Assembly: GCA_902776665.1 (NCBI GenBank)
Contig: CACYQZ010000003.1
Span: 1-64,000, forward strand
Direction of reading: 5' to 3'
Length of the DNA: 64,000 nucleotides
Source: an uncultured Prevotellaceae bacterium
GTDB lineage: Bacteria > Bacteroidota > Bacteroidia > Bacteroidales > Bacteroidaceae
This document shows, piece by piece, positions 17,234 to 26,425 of the stretch; within the stretch, counting starts at the first letter, position 1; the number at the start of each line of letters is the position of its first letter. A program made the position numbers and the translations under genes. Under the pieces are notes generated by a model. The model made no database searches. It worked only from the letters and a program-made list of their open reading frames with translations, and was not told where the DNA came from.

Positions 17234-19330
17234 TTACTCCTCACTCGTTTCCCGTTCCTCGTTTTCCGTTTCTCCTTCCTCACTACTCGCTACTCGTTCC
17301 TCGTACTCCGCCTGTGCCTGCTTCACCTCGTCGGGCATATCCTCGAGTTTGGGAGCATTGGCAGCCTCGGCAAGGGCGAGCGTTTCGTTTTCCTCGATAA
17401 TCTCCTGCGAACGGCTCACCCACGGGCGTGCGCCAAAGATTCTTTCGACATCTTCGGCGAAAATCACCTCACGCGTAATCAGCAGTTCGGCCAGTTCGTT
17501 GTGACCATCTTTATGCTCGGTGAGCAGCGCTTTTGCACGCGCATATTGCTCGTTCACCATCTTCAGCACCTCGTCGTCGATGATTTTCGCCGTCGTCTCG
17601 GAATAAGGCCGTTGGAACTGGTATTCCTGATTGTTGTAATAGCAAATATTGGGCAGTCGCTCGCTCATTCCGGCGTAGGCAATCATTCCGAAAGCACTCT
17701 TCGTGGCACGTTCGAGGTCGTTCATCGCACCGGTCGAAATTTGGCCGATGAAAAGTTCCTCGGCAGCGCGTCCACCGAGCAGCGAACACATTTCGTCGAG
17801 CATTTGTTCCTTCGTCGTGATTTGACGCTCTTCGGGCAGATACCACGCCGCGCCGAGGGCTTGTCCGCGAGGCACAATCGACACTTTTACCAATGGATTG
17901 GCGTGCTCGCAGAACCACGAAACCGTCGCGTGACCTGCTTCGTGCAGGGCGATGGCGCGTTTTTCGGCGGCAGTCATCACCTTCGTTTTCTTCTCCAGAC
18001 CGCCGATGATGCGATCGACCGCGTCGAGGAAGTCTTGTTTCGTCACGTTTTCAGCGTTGCGACGGGCGGCGATGAGCGCGGCCTCGTTGCAGACGTTGGC
18101 GATGTCGGCACCCGAAAAACCAGGCGTTTGACGGGCGAGGAAGTCGATGTCGAGGCTTGTATCGATCTTAATCGGCTTCAGATGGACTTGGAAAATCTCT
18201 TTGCGCTCGGTCAGGTCGGGCAAATCGACGTGGATTTCGCGGTCGAAACGACCTGCGCGAAGCAGTGCCGAGTCGAGCATATCGACGCGGTTCGTCGCCG
18301 CCAAAACGATGACACCCGAGTTCGTTCCGAAGCCGTCCATCTCGGTGAGCAGGGCGTTGAGCGTGTTTTCGCGCTCGTCGTTGCCACCCATCGCCGGATT
18401 TTTCGAACGGGCACGGCCCACGGCGTCGATTTCGTCGATGAAAATGATGCAGGGGGCTTTCGTCTTGGCTTGTTGGAAGGCATCGCGCACGCGACTCGCT
18501 CCCACGCCGACGAACATTTCCACGAAATCGCTTCCCGACATCGAGAAGAACGGCACGCCAGCCTCGCCAGCAACGGCTTTCGCCAACAGCGTTTTTCCCG
18601 TTCCCGGAGGACCCACGAGCAACGCTCCCTTGGGAATTTTTCCGCCCAAATCGGTGTATTTCTTCGGATTTTTCAGGAATTCCACGATTTCCTGCACTTC
18701 CTGCTTCGCTCCCACCTGTCCGGCGACATCCTTGAACGTCACGCCAAGGTCGTTGGCCTTCTCGTAGAGTTTCGCCTTCGACTTGCCGACGTTGAACATT
18801 CCACCGCCCAAACCGCTTCCCATACGGCTGTAGAGCAGGTACATCAGGAACACGAAAAGAATCAGCGGACCGAAATTGTAGAAAATTCGTTCCAGCGTGC
18901 TCGTGCTATTGTTGTTGTAACTGAAATCGGTGATTTTCCCGCTCTGTTGCATCTCGGTCAGATAGGCTTCCAGATTGTCGGGCGAACCGTATTCCACCGT
19001 GACGAAAGGCTCCGGCCCCGTTTCCTGCGCCGTGCGATTGAACACGTCGCGAATGTGCTCGGTTTTCACAAACATCTTCAGTTTGCGCTCCGTCGTGTTC
19101 ACTTCCACCTTCTTGGCGTAGCCGCTATCGACATATTCCTTGAACTTCGTGTAAGTGGCTTCCTGTCGCACACCGCCGACAGCTGAATTGGTCAGCGAAT
19201 TGCCCGCGTCGAACATAAAAACGTAAATCAGAGCGACGAGAATCAGCATATAGAGCCAGCCCATATTGAACTTGGGCATCTTCGGGTCTTTGCCCTGATT
19301 GGGCGATTTTTTATCTTTATTTTGTTCCAT
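17234..19330 (-). CDS. ftsH: ATP-dependent zinc metalloprotease FtsH
   Basis: The 698-residue membrane protease degrades misfolded and regulatory membrane proteins. Two membrane segments flank a periplasmic region; then come the AAA ATPase ([34 protein letters not shown] box [18 protein letters not shown]) and the M41 peptidase with HEAGH. The C-terminal 25 residues are Glu/Ser/Arg-rich ([18 protein letters not shown]) and are encoded by a heptamer array reaching almost to the stop, so the tail looks like a repeat-derived extension. Confidence 0.96.
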   Translation of the reverse strand: MEQNKDKKSPNQGKDPKMPKFNMGWLYMLILVALIYVFMFDAGNSLTNSAVGGVRQEATYTKFKEYVDSGYAKKVEVNTTERKLKMFVKTEHIRDVFNRTAQETGPEPFVTVEYGSPDNLEAYLTEMQQSGKITDFSYNNNSTSTLERIFYNFGPLILFVFLMYLLYSRMGSGLGGGMFNVGKSKAKLYEKANDLGVTFKDVAGQVGAKQEVQEIVEFLKNPKKYTDLGGKIPKGALLVGPPGTGKTLLAKAVAGEAGVPFFSMSGSDFVEMFVGVGASRVRDAFQQAKTKAPCIIFIDEIDAVGRARSKNPAMGGNDERENTLNALLTEMDGFGTNSGVIVLAATNRVDMLDSALLRAGRFDREIHVDLPDLTERKEIFQVHLKPIKIDTSLDIDFLARQTPGFSGADIANVCNEAALIAARRNAENVTKQDFLDAVDRIIGGLEKKTKVMTAAEKRAIALHEAGHATVSWFCEHANPLVKVSIVPRGQALGAAWYLPEERQITTKEQMLDEMCSLLGGRAAEELFIGQISTGAMNDLERATKSAFGMIAYAGMSERLPNICYYNNQEYQFQRPYSETTAKIIDDEVLKMVNEQYARAKALLTEHKDGHNELAELLITREVIFAEDVERIFGARPWVSRSQEIIEENETLALAEAANAPKLEDMPDEVKQAQAEYEERVASSEEGETENEERETSEE
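17236..17309. repeat. heptamer array (ACTCCTC/ACTCGTT type) forming the 3' end of ftsH
   Basis: About ten degenerate 7-base units (ACTCCTC, ACTCGTT, TCCCGTT, CCTCGTT, TTCCGTT and so on) run through the last codons of ftsH. Confidence 0.75.
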
Positions 19331-19350
19331 TTTTCGTTGATTATTTTTTT

Positions 19351-19378
19351 ACTCCTCGTTCCTCGTAACTCCTTCCTC
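19351..19378. repeat. intergenic heptamer array (ACTCCTC/GTTCCTC) between rsfS and ftsH
   Basis: Four units ACTCCTC, GTTCCTC, GTAACTC, CTTCCTC in the 55-base gap between rsfS and ftsH. Confidence 0.75.
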
Positions 19379-19385
19379 GAAAAAA

Positions 19386-19745
19386 TTACTCGACATCAGG
19401 AATCTCCGTAATCGTGGCATCTTGCCAGAGGTTTTCGATGTTGTAATAATTGCGCATTTCGGGCACGAAAATATGCACGATGACATCCGTGTAGTCCATC
19501 GCCACCCACTGCGCCAGTTCCAGTCCAATCAGGTGCACCGGCTTTTCGCTACACTCCACGCGCACCGTCTCCTCCACCGAGTCGGCGATGGCCTCGACCT
19601 GCGTCGGCGTGTTTCCCTGACAAATCACAAAATAATGGGCGATGGCCCCTTCAATATTACTCAGGTCAATGACCGTGATGCCTTGACCTTTTTTCTCCTG
19701 AATACCCTTTACGATGGTATCAACTATCTTTTTTGTTTCTTCCAT
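19386..19745 (-). CDS. rsfS: ribosome silencing factor
   Basis: RsfS binds ribosomal protein uL14 and blocks 50S-30S joining when nutrients are low. The 119-residue product matches the family over its length: IVKGIQEKKGQGITVIDLSN, YFVICQGNTPTQVEAIADSV, and WVAMDYTDVIVHIFVPEMR. It heads the rsfS-ftsH-cdsA operon. The promoter -7 box ends only four bases before the ATG, so the mRNA is expected to be leaderless. Confidence 0.93.
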   Translation of the reverse strand: MEETKKIVDTIVKGIQEKKGQGITVIDLSNIEGAIAHYFVICQGNTPTQVEAIADSVEETVRVECSEKPVHLIGLELAQWVAMDYTDVIVHIFVPEMRNYYNIENLWQDATITEIPDVE

Positions 19746-19749
19746 AGTG

Positions 19750-19757
19750 CAAAGGTA
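19750..19757 (-). promoter_or_regulatory. -7 box abutting the rsfS start codon
   Basis: Minus-strand TACCTTTG is followed by CACT and then ATG. Given the usual distance from this box to the start site, transcription would begin at or next to the A of ATG. Confidence 0.65.
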
Positions 19758-19830
19758 CAGTGTTTTGTCGGAAAAACAAGTGAAATTGCTTCGATTTTGA
19801 TATTTTTTATAAAAAAAACAGTGAAAAATG

Positions 19831-19860
19831 TTGGAGGTTCAAAAAAAAGCAGTACCTTTG
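19831..19860 (+). promoter_or_regulatory. promoter for tRNA-Gln
   Basis: TTG (19831-19833), 19 bases, TACCTTTG (19853-19860): a full match to the Bacteroidota consensus. The leader to the tRNA is about 65 bases. Confidence 0.75.
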
Positions 19861-19930
19861 CAGTCGCAAAATCGAATTTTGCACGCGCTGACTGGCGTTT
19901 CGCAGGCGTGAAACCCGCAGCACGGAAGTT

Positions 19931-20001
19931 TGGGGTATGGTGTAATGGTAACACTGCAGATTCTGGTCCTGCCTTTCCTGGTTCGAGTCCGGGTACCCCA
20001 A
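19931..20001 (+). tRNA. tRNA-Gln (anticodon CTG)
   Basis: The 71-base cloverleaf has acceptor TGGGGTA pairing TACCCCA with discriminator A, and a short D arm (GTGT/ACAC). The anticodon loop is TTCTGGT, giving CTG (codon CAG). The T arm is CCTGG-TTCGAGT-CCGGG. The last anticodon stem pair is A-C, a mismatch. CCA is not encoded. Confidence 0.9.
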
Positions 20002-20013
20002 CACTCAGACACG

Positions 20014-20042
20014 AAAAAGGCTTCCTCGAGGAAGCCTTTTTT
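20014..20042 (+). terminator. intrinsic terminator after tRNA-Gln
   Basis: AGGCTTCC, four-base loop TCGA, GGAAGCCT, then a run of six T. It also has an A run on the opposite side, so it may stop the GH18 transcript from the other strand. Confidence 0.9.
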
Positions 20043-20048
20043 CGTTGG

Positions 20049-22613
20049 TTATTTCTTGATGATACTCCGACTGACTTGCTGTCCGTTCTTCAGCCTGATT
20101 CTGGCGAGATAGACGCCGGCAGGCAGCGAATTCGCGGAAACCGTCGCCGCCTTCGACTCGCGTATTTTCACGCCCGTAGAGGTGAAAAGTTCCATCAAAG
20201 CGACCTCGTTGTCGGAAATGTTGGCCGCGCTAAAGGTTTGTTCCGAAGCGTTGTAGCGAATCTGAACCTCTTGCGAAGCATCGGAATTGACATGCTCGAT
20301 GGAGGTAGTGATGTGCTTGATATCTACCTCAGTGACGAGCGTATCGACGTTGCTGGACAGACCATAGTTGCAGTACTTCGCGTAGCTCCACTTCTGGTTG
20401 GGCTTGTAGTCGTTGCCCATGTCCCAGTAGAAAATACCCTGCAGGTTGTTGTCAACGCAGAATTTCGCACGCATATACACTTGATAGGGGCCCATGAAGG
20501 TGAAGTTATAGCCGTTCCACTTGTTCGTTTCGGCTCTGCCGTCGGTGGGAGGGGTATAGTTGGAGGGAAGGATTCCCCAGTTGACACCGATGACGTCGCG
20601 CCCCCAGCTGCCATTGTCGTTGGAACCCGATGACGTGATGGTGGCGTATGAGAGGTAGATTTTGTTGTTGGGATAGCCGTAGTTGCGGAAGGCGTTGTAG
20701 CCATTGACAAAGCTGTTGTAGCTATACCATCCCGCCTGTGGGCCGTATTGCTGGAAGGTGAAGCCATCGACGGTGGAAATCTTGTTTTTCGGATACTGGT
20801 AGGCACCATATTGGTGGTGTGAAATCATCAGTGTTTTTCCCTTCGGCAGCAGTTTCAACACCTCGTCGGCCAACAGTGCGAGGTTGGTTTGCGTGCCGTC
20901 CATCCATTCGAGGTCGAATTCTATGCCGTCGAACTCCTCGGCACACTTGACCAAATCGGCTGCGATTCGTTTGCGGTTGGCATCGTTGGCAATGACTTCT
21001 TTCCAGTCCCAACCCACTGCACTGGCGGCATATCCTATCAACGAAAGGCGAATCTGATAGCCGCGGTAGCCCTTGTAGGCCTCCTCAACAATGCGTCGCC
21101 ATTCGTCTTGCGAGAAAGAGTCGTGACCGGGCTTTTCTGCGCGGTCGTAGGCATAGAGGGCGATGGCTTTAGCGACGTTGCCGCTGTCAACTTTCTTGCC
21201 CAGTCCGGGCATGAAGGGGATTTCCGTCATGTGACTGCGCAGTTCACTGGCGGTGAAGCTGACGGTCCAGAATACGGTGTTGTCGAACTTGGCGTTGAGA
21301 CCTTCGCCCAGGTATGCCGACAGGCTTCCCATACCGCGTGGCGTGGTGTTGCTGCTGTTGTCGGAAAGGCTTCCGTCGGCCCATTTCGTGACACCGTTAT
21401 AGGTGAAAAGGAAGGCTCTTGTGGGCGAAGTTCCGTTGATGGTCGTGACAGCGAAATGCACCCATTTTCCTACACTCATCGAACCGATATTGACGAATTT
21501 CTTGCCATTGACGCGCACGATGACTTCTTTCGTGTCTTCTTGTCCCAGACTGATAGAAAAACCTTTCTTCTTGTCGGCACTTTCGCGGCGGAAAATATAG
21601 GCTCCCTCGGTCCATTCCTCCAAGTAAATCCATGTTTCGAAGGTGTAGGTGTCGCGCTCTCTGATGACGGTCGGGGGGCAGATTAGCCGCGAGCCACTCG
21701 TTCCCGTGACCGAAAGGACACCCTCGCGTCCTTGGTATTCTTCGAGGCGATGGGCATTGCTGAGGGTGGCGTGGTCGTTGGGCGTGATGGGCTCCACATG
21801 GCCATCCCTGAAGATGTCTGCGCCAATCATGATGACGTCGTTGGACAGCAGGAACTGGTCGCGCGTCAGGCCACAGTCGAAAAATCGCTTGTTGTCGGTG
21901 TAGGCACCACAGAGCAAGTAGGGCAGACCGGTGTTGTCGGTGACGATTTCTCGCACCACATTGCCGCTGATGACCCCGTGGTGGTTGTATTCGCTGGGTT
22001 TGAACAATGCCTTGTAATCGACGATGTTCGGGCATTGTTCTTGGTCGAATTTGAAGTAGGCGACGAGGTTGTCGAGTTGGGGCACGAACTTGTTGATGGT
22101 GTTGTTGATGAAGTAGTTGAACTCGCCGTTGACTGCGGTTTTCCACACGCGCAGTTCGTCGATGCAACCGTCGAAACCGCCTCCGATGATGAAGGAGGCA
22201 TCGTCCTCAGCCAGCGTGAAGTTGCCGTTCGCGCTCTTAGCCTGTCGGCCGTTGATGAGGATTTTCATCGCGTTTTTGGCGTAGATGAAGGTGAGTTGAG
22301 TCCATTTTCCTGGGGCCAATCCAGAATTGGTTACCGCCAGCGAATTTCCTCCTGCTACGATTTGAATCGTGTTTGTCGTGGTGGTTTGGATTTTGAAGCC
22401 GTCGCCTCGCGAGAGAATCACGGCATTGTCTTTCCACGTTCCAGTCTTCATCCAGAACTGGATGGTGTAGGCCGACTGCCCGTCTAATTCGGGCATCGCA
22501 CCGCAATCGATACTGCCGCCATTGGACAGGCGGATACAATAGTTATCCACTTGCGCCCACGCGCTCGCGCACGAAAGACACAACACGATGAAAGTCAACA
22601 ACGTTTTTTTCAT
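20049..22613 (-). CDS. secreted GH18-like protein with LamG-type domains and T9SS C-terminal domain
   Basis: The start at 22613 gives 854 residues with a signal peptide (LLTFIVLCLSCASAWAQ). Two concanavalin A/LamG-like domains fill roughly residues 25-190 and 270-420. A GH18-type barrel follows, with DGIEFDLEW near residues 562-570; the catalytic Glu (about 569) is kept while the usual second Asp of DGxDxDxE is Glu. The last 70 residues resemble a type IX secretion sorting domain (PAGVYLARIRLKNGQQVSRSIIKK). It probably acts on chitin-like or N-glycan GlcNAc bonds outside the cell. Its ATG overlaps the upstream DUF349 stop (ATGA). Confidence 0.8.
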   Translation of the reverse strand: MKKTLLTFIVLCLSCASAWAQVDNYCIRLSNGGSIDCGAMPELDGQSAYTIQFWMKTGTWKDNAVILSRGDGFKIQTTTTNTIQIVAGGNSLAVTNSGLAPGKWTQLTFIYAKNAMKILINGRQAKSANGNFTLAEDDASFIIGGGFDGCIDELRVWKTAVNGEFNYFINNTINKFVPQLDNLVAYFKFDQEQCPNIVDYKALFKPSEYNHHGVISGNVVREIVTDNTGLPYLLCGAYTDNKRFFDCGLTRDQFLLSNDVIMIGADIFRDGHVEPITPNDHATLSNAHRLEEYQGREGVLSVTGTSGSRLICPPTVIRERDTYTFETWIYLEEWTEGAYIFRRESADKKKGFSISLGQEDTKEVIVRVNGKKFVNIGSMSVGKWVHFAVTTINGTSPTRAFLFTYNGVTKWADGSLSDNSSNTTPRGMGSLSAYLGEGLNAKFDNTVFWTVSFTASELRSHMTEIPFMPGLGKKVDSGNVAKAIALYAYDRAEKPGHDSFSQDEWRRIVEEAYKGYRGYQIRLSLIGYAASAVGWDWKEVIANDANRKRIAADLVKCAEEFDGIEFDLEWMDGTQTNLALLADEVLKLLPKGKTLMISHHQYGAYQYPKNKISTVDGFTFQQYGPQAGWYSYNSFVNGYNAFRNYGYPNNKIYLSYATITSSGSNDNGSWGRDVIGVNWGILPSNYTPPTDGRAETNKWNGYNFTFMGPYQVYMRAKFCVDNNLQGIFYWDMGNDYKPNQKWSYAKYCNYGLSSNVDTLVTEVDIKHITTSIEHVNSDASQEVQIRYNASEQTFSAANISDNEVALMELFTSTGVKIRESKAATVSANSLPAGVYLARIRLKNGQQVSRSIIKK

Positions 22614-24565
22614 GCTTCTCCTTCTTCTGATTGTTTGCTGTTTTCCTCGTCGATGGCCTTGATTTTCTCGTAGGTGAGTTTCAGGTCGTCTTTGAGTTTC
22701 TGCACCTTGCGGTTCATTTCGTCGATGAGCGAACTGCCTTTCTTCGAGGCGGCATTCAGGAATCCGAGGTTGTTCTCGTAGGTCTGAATTTCCTGCTTCA
22801 TCTGCTCGTAGCGACGCATCAGGCGCGTGCGCTCGCTGTCGAGGGCATCCTCGCCGCGCTTCGCCATATTCTTCAAGTTGCTCTTGAAGTTGTCGAGACG
22901 GCGGTGGGCAGCCGAAATGTTGAGGTCTTTGTAGAGTTTGTCGAGCACCTCGCGATACTCCTTGTAGAGTTTGTCTTTCTCTTTGTAGGGCACGTGGCCG
23001 ATTTGGTTGTATTGCTCGACGAGTTCGTGAACCTTCTCCTGCAATCCGTCGGCGACTTCCTGCTCGGAAAGTTCCTTCAACTGCTCGATGATGGCTCGCT
23101 TGGCCTCGAGGTTGGCGCGTTCTTCGTTGCGAGTGCCTGCTGTGGCGGCATTTCTGGCCTCGAAGAACTTGTTGCAGGCGGCGAGGAAGTCGTTCCAGAG
23201 TTGGTCGCCGAGTTTCTTGGGCACCAATCCGATGGTCTTCCATTCTTTCTGCAGGGCGATGAACTTGTCGCTCGTCGATTTCCAGTCGGTCGAGTCTTGC
23301 AGTTCTTGAGCCTTTTCGACGAGGGCGCGCTTTTTCTCGGCATTCTCGGCGAATTGCTCTTTCATCGTCTTGAAATAGGTGGCTTTACGGGTGAAGAAAT
23401 CGTCGCAGGCGGCGCGGAAACGCTCGAAAATCTTGACGTTCATCTTCTGCGGTGCAAATCCGATGGTTTTCCATTCGTTTTGCAACTCGATGATTTGCTT
23501 CGTATGTTTCTCCCAGTCGCCAGCACCCTTGTTTTCTTCCTGTGCGATGGCCTCGACCTTCTCGCAAAGTTCGGTTTTCTTCTGCAGATTTTCTTCCTCA
23601 CGGGCGCGAAGTCCCTCGAAGTGCTGCTGGTGACGCTTGTTGATGACGGTCGAAGCGGCTTTGAAGCGCTGCCACATCTCTTCGCGCAAATCCTTCGCCA
23701 CAGGACCGATTTCGCGGTATTGCTGATGCAGTTCCTGCAACTGGTGGAAGGCACTGATGACATCGCTCTCGTCGGCGAGTTTCTCGGCGGCTTCGCAGAG
23801 TTTCGTTTTCAGTTCGAGGTTTTTCTTGAAATCGTATTCGCGGGCCTCGTTGTTGAGTTTCAACAGGTCGTAGAACTGCTCGACATAGAGTTGATAGTTG
23901 CGCCAGAGTTCGTTGGCTTTCTCGGCTGGAACGGCCTTGATTTCGCGCCATTCGTCTTGCAGTGCCTTGAATTCCTTGTACGACTTGTTGGCCTCGTCGG
24001 GCGAGGTCACCATCGACTTGATTTTCTCGATGATCTCAAGTTTTCTTTGCAGATTTTCCTGTTTTTCGGCCTCCTGCGCCTGGAAAACCTTCGCGCGCTT
24101 CTCCTTGATGACGTTCATCTCGACCTTGAACATTTCTTCGAGGTCGTCGGGGCGCACTTGGTATTTCTCGGGGTCGCCACCACCGTCGAGGTATTCCTTC
24201 ATCTGCTGCTCGCGCTCGGCGATGTGCAACTTGTAGAAGACGGTTTTCAGCAAATCGACCTCGTCTTTCGCGGGAGCCTCGTCGCTTTGGGCGATTTCCT
24301 TGATGCGGTCGAGCACTTCCTGCTTCGTGTTGTAGATTTTCTTCTCTACGGGTTCTTCGGCAGTCGGTTCTTCGACGGTTTCAGGGGCTTCCTCAACGAT
24401 TTCGGGAGTTTCCTCAACGGCTTTTTCTTCCGTTTCAGCCACTTCCTCGACGGGAACTTCCGCTACGGTTTCCTGCGTGTTCTGTACTTCGGCCACAGTC
24501 TCGGCAGCAGCCTGTTCTTCTGCAAACTGGCCCTTTTCGAGGGCATTTTCTTGAGAGTTCATCAT
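22610..24565 (-). CDS. DUF349-repeat coiled-coil protein
   Basis: The 651-residue cytoplasmic protein has a Glu/Val/Ala-rich acidic head (residues 1-85) and then at least five DUF349 repeats with the pattern W/Y-x-x-I-G-x-V/A-P. Examples are YREIGPVAKDLREEMW, WKTIGFAPQKMNVKIF, WKTIGLVPKKLGDQLW and YNQIGHVPYKEKDKLY. High Glu/Lys/Leu content suggests long coiled coils. DUF349 proteins are conserved in Bacteroidota and their job is not established. The gene overlaps the secreted GH18-like gene by four bases, an unexpected pairing of a cytoplasmic and an exported product. Confidence 0.85.
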   Translation of the reverse strand: MMNSQENALEKGQFAEEQAAAETVAEVQNTQETVAEVPVEEVAETEEKAVEETPEIVEEAPETVEEPTAEEPVEKKIYNTKQEVLDRIKEIAQSDEAPAKDEVDLLKTVFYKLHIAEREQQMKEYLDGGGDPEKYQVRPDDLEEMFKVEMNVIKEKRAKVFQAQEAEKQENLQRKLEIIEKIKSMVTSPDEANKSYKEFKALQDEWREIKAVPAEKANELWRNYQLYVEQFYDLLKLNNEAREYDFKKNLELKTKLCEAAEKLADESDVISAFHQLQELHQQYREIGPVAKDLREEMWQRFKAASTVINKRHQQHFEGLRAREEENLQKKTELCEKVEAIAQEENKGAGDWEKHTKQIIELQNEWKTIGFAPQKMNVKIFERFRAACDDFFTRKATYFKTMKEQFAENAEKKRALVEKAQELQDSTDWKSTSDKFIALQKEWKTIGLVPKKLGDQLWNDFLAACNKFFEARNAATAGTRNEERANLEAKRAIIEQLKELSEQEVADGLQEKVHELVEQYNQIGHVPYKEKDKLYKEYREVLDKLYKDLNISAAHRRLDNFKSNLKNMAKRGEDALDSERTRLMRRYEQMKQEIQTYENNLGFLNAASKKGSSLIDEMNRKVQKLKDDLKLTYEKIKAIDEENSKQSEEGEA

Positions 24566-24657
24566 TTCAATCTTTAATGTTCAATGATTCGGGTTATTAA
24601 CATCATACTGGACGTGGAAAACGAGATGTTTCTTTCGTCGCCCAATATTTCAACCTG

Positions 24658-24665
24658 CAAATTTA
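24658..24665 (-). promoter_or_regulatory. -7 box for the DUF349 gene
   Basis: Minus-strand TAAATTTG, about 90 bases before the ATG at 24565. Confidence 0.45.
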
Positions 24666-24708
24666 GAGAAAAAAAGTCGAATTGCCAAAAGATATTCTTT
24701 TTTTTTCG

Positions 24709-24716
24709 TAACTTTG
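24709..24716 (+). promoter_or_regulatory. -7 box for the phosphopantetheinyl transferase gene
   Basis: TAACTTTG, 35 bases before the ATG at 24752. It is divergent from the DUF349 promoter. Confidence 0.55.
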
Positions 24717-24751
24717 CCGAAAATTCACGGTTTTTCGACAAAAAATAGGAT

Positions 24752-25342
24752 ATGATTTACATCAACGACCACCTTTTCGACTTCGACCTCGACGCCGCTC
24801 TCGCCCAACTCTCAGAACAGCGTCGGGAGCAGGCGTTGCGCTATCGCCACGAACTCGGTCGGCGCACCTGTGCAGCGGCCTATTTGCTGCTGTGCGAGGG
24901 GTTGAAGAAGGAATACGGCATCACCGAAAAGCCCATTTTTGAGTATGGCGAACACGGAAAACCGTCGATTGTTGGCCGGCCCGACATCCATTTCAGCCTG
25001 AGCCACTGCCGCGAGGCCGCGATTTGCGTCGTGAGCGACCGTCCTGTCGGGGTCGATGTCGAAACGATTCACCGCTACAGCGAAAGCCTCGTCCGCTACA
25101 CGATGAACGACGAGGAAATCGCCCAAATCCTCGCTTCCGCCCGTCCCGACCTCGCTTTCACCCGCCTCTGGACGCAGAAAGAAGCCCTCGTGAAATGCAC
25201 GGGCGAAGGCATCAACAATGACCTGAAAAATGTTTTGTCGAATTTTTTAAATCACTCCTCGCTCCTCACTCCTCGCTCCCCACTCCTCGAAACTGTCGAA
25301 AGCCCCGATGGTCGCTATGTTTATAGCATTTGCAATGGGTGA
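24752..25342 (+). CDS. 4'-phosphopantetheinyl transferase (Sfp superfamily)
   Basis: The enzyme transfers phosphopantetheine from CoA to a carrier protein serine. The 196-residue protein shows the two family blocks: PVGVDVETIHRY (Mg-binding Asp and Glu) and FTRLWTQKEALVKCTGEGI (W-x-x-K-E-A). FSLSHCREAAICVV precedes the first. No polyketide or non-ribosomal gene lies nearby, so it may serve fatty-acid or flexirubin/aryl-polyene carriers elsewhere. A heptamer array near the 3' end encodes NHSSLLTPRSPLLET. Confidence 0.88.
   Translation: MIYINDHLFDFDLDAALAQLSEQRREQALRYRHELGRRTCAAAYLLLCEGLKKEYGITEKPIFEYGEHGKPSIVGRPDIHFSLSHCREAAICVVSDRPVGVDVETIHRYSESLVRYTMNDEEIAQILASARPDLAFTRLWTQKEALVKCTGEGINNDLKNVLSNFLNHSSLLTPRSPLLETVESPDGRYVYSICNG
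25254..25288. repeat. intragenic heptamer array (ACTCCTC/GCTCCTC x5)
   Basis: Five in-register units (ACTCCTC, GCTCCTC, ACTCCTC, GCTCCCC, ACTCCTC) within the last 90 bases of the Sfp-type gene. Confidence 0.88.
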
Positions 25343-25349
25343 ATCGACG

Positions 25350-26276
25350 TTAAATCAACCGCTTATACCGTAGCAGTGCCCACGACGCACCTGAAACGAC
25401 GAAGGAAATGACGAGGGCGATGGCGAAGCCGAAGCGCGACGTTTCCATTCCGTTCACGAGGTTCATTCCGAAGAGCGAGGCGATGAGCGTGGGGAACATC
25501 ATCACAATCGAGACCGATGTGAGCGTGCGCATCACGGTGTTCATATTGTTGTTGATAATCGAGGAATACGTGTCCATCGTCGATTCGAGGATGTTGGAGT
25601 AGATGGCGGTGGTCTCGCGGGCCTGCGTCATCTCGATGTTCACGTCTTCGATGAGGTCGTCGTCGAGTTCATCGACTTGGAGCTTGAATTTCAGTTTTTG
25701 CAGCAGGTTTTCGTTGCCTCGGATGGAGGTTTGGAAATAGGTCAGCGAGTCTTGCAGGCGCGAGAGTCCGATGAGGCTTTCGTTGTTCACCGAGTGGTCG
25801 AGGTTGTGCTTGGCCTTGTCGATGAGGGTGTTGATTTGCTTGAGTCGCTTCAGGTACCACACCGCCGACGACAGGAAGAGTCGGAAGGTCAGATCGACGT
25901 GGTCGATGAAGCCTGCGCCGCGTTTCTGGTGGAAACTAACGAAGTCGAGCATCATATTCGTCTCGTGGAAGCAGACGGTGATGGTGACGTCGCGCTTGTG
26001 GATGATGCCGAGGGGCACGGTGGTGTAGGGCGTGCGCGAGCGGATTTCCTTGACGTAGGGAATGCGCAGGATGATGAGCATCCAGCCGTCGTCGTACTCG
26101 TAGCGGGCGCGCTCGTCGGTATCGCTGATGTCGTTGATGAAATAGTCGGGAATCTCGAATCGTTCTTCGAGTTCGCGCTGGTCTTCTTCTGTCGGACAGG
26201 TCACCTGAATCCAACAGTTCGGTTCCCACTCTTGCAAGTGAGAGAGTTTGCCGGTTGTGTTCCAGTAAGTCTTCAT
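25350..26276 (-). CDS. corA: CorA-family magnesium transporter
   Basis: The 308-residue protein has the CorA layout: a large N-terminal cytoplasmic domain with long helices, and two C-terminal membrane segments with the GMN selectivity motif (FGMNLVNGME) after the first. It likely imports Mg2+ as a pentamer. Its stop lies seven bases from the convergent Sfp-type gene. The mRNA has a leader of about 140 bases with a 15-codon upstream ORF and two competing hairpins. The sequence AGAGGA, eight bases before the ATG, lies in one hairpin arm, so translation control is expected. Confidence 0.92.
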   Translation of the reverse strand: MKTYWNTTGKLSHLQEWEPNCWIQVTCPTEEDQRELEERFEIPDYFINDISDTDERARYEYDDGWMLIILRIPYVKEIRSRTPYTTVPLGIIHKRDVTITVCFHETNMMLDFVSFHQKRGAGFIDHVDLTFRLFLSSAVWYLKRLKQINTLIDKAKHNLDHSVNNESLIGLSRLQDSLTYFQTSIRGNENLLQKLKFKLQVDELDDDLIEDVNIEMTQARETTAIYSNILESTMDTYSSIINNNMNTVMRTLTSVSIVMMFPTLIASLFGMNLVNGMETSRFGFAIALVISFVVSGASWALLRYKRLI

Positions 26277-26279
26277 TGT

Positions 26280-26350
26280 GCTAATCCTCTTTTTTTAAAT
26301 TGGCAAATGCCCAGAGGATTAGCCTTTTCGGTGTGGCTTTATCCTCGGGC
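26280..26350 (-). promoter_or_regulatory. corA leader with two mutually exclusive hairpins
   Basis: Hairpin A pairs GCCCGAGGATAAAGCC (26350-26335) with GGCTAATCCTCTGGGC (26324-26309), 13 pairs with one bulge and one internal loop. Hairpin B pairs GCTAATCCTCT (26323-26313) with AGAGGATTAGC (26290-26280), 11 perfect pairs. Both use the same central segment, so only one can form. Hairpin B covers the purine-rich stretch just before the corA ATG; hairpin A frees it. Confidence 0.75.
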
Positions 26351-26386
26351 TACAGGTTTATAACTGTCCGCCGGATAATCGTCCAT
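26339..26386 (-). CDS. corA leader peptide (upstream ORF)
   Basis: ATG at 26386 to TAA at 26339 encodes MDDYPADSYKPVARG. Its stop codon and last three codons lie inside the 5' arm of hairpin A. Acidic residues and prolines early in the peptide recall Mg-sensing leaders known from enterobacteria (mgtL, corL), where low Mg2+ destabilises ribosomes on such codons. The ORF is too short to judge by codon use; its placement against the hairpins is the main support. Confidence 0.6.
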   Translation of the reverse strand: MDDYPADSYKPVARG

Positions 26387-26425
26387 AGTTGTTGTTAATT
26401 TAGTGAATAATTGATTTTTGCGCTG

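Noticed and set aside
17501-19186. 561-codon ORF opposite ftsH
   Set aside because: Antisense of a certain gene with no family motif.
22614-23243. N-terminal extension of the GH18-like protein
   Set aside because: The extension overlaps the DUF349 gene in another frame and lacks homology; the signal peptide starts at 22613.
22631-24577. 648-codon ORF opposite the DUF349 gene
   Set aside because: Low-complexity Leu/Phe/Val peptide that is the antisense of a Glu/Lys-rich coiled-coil gene; a codon-bias artefact.
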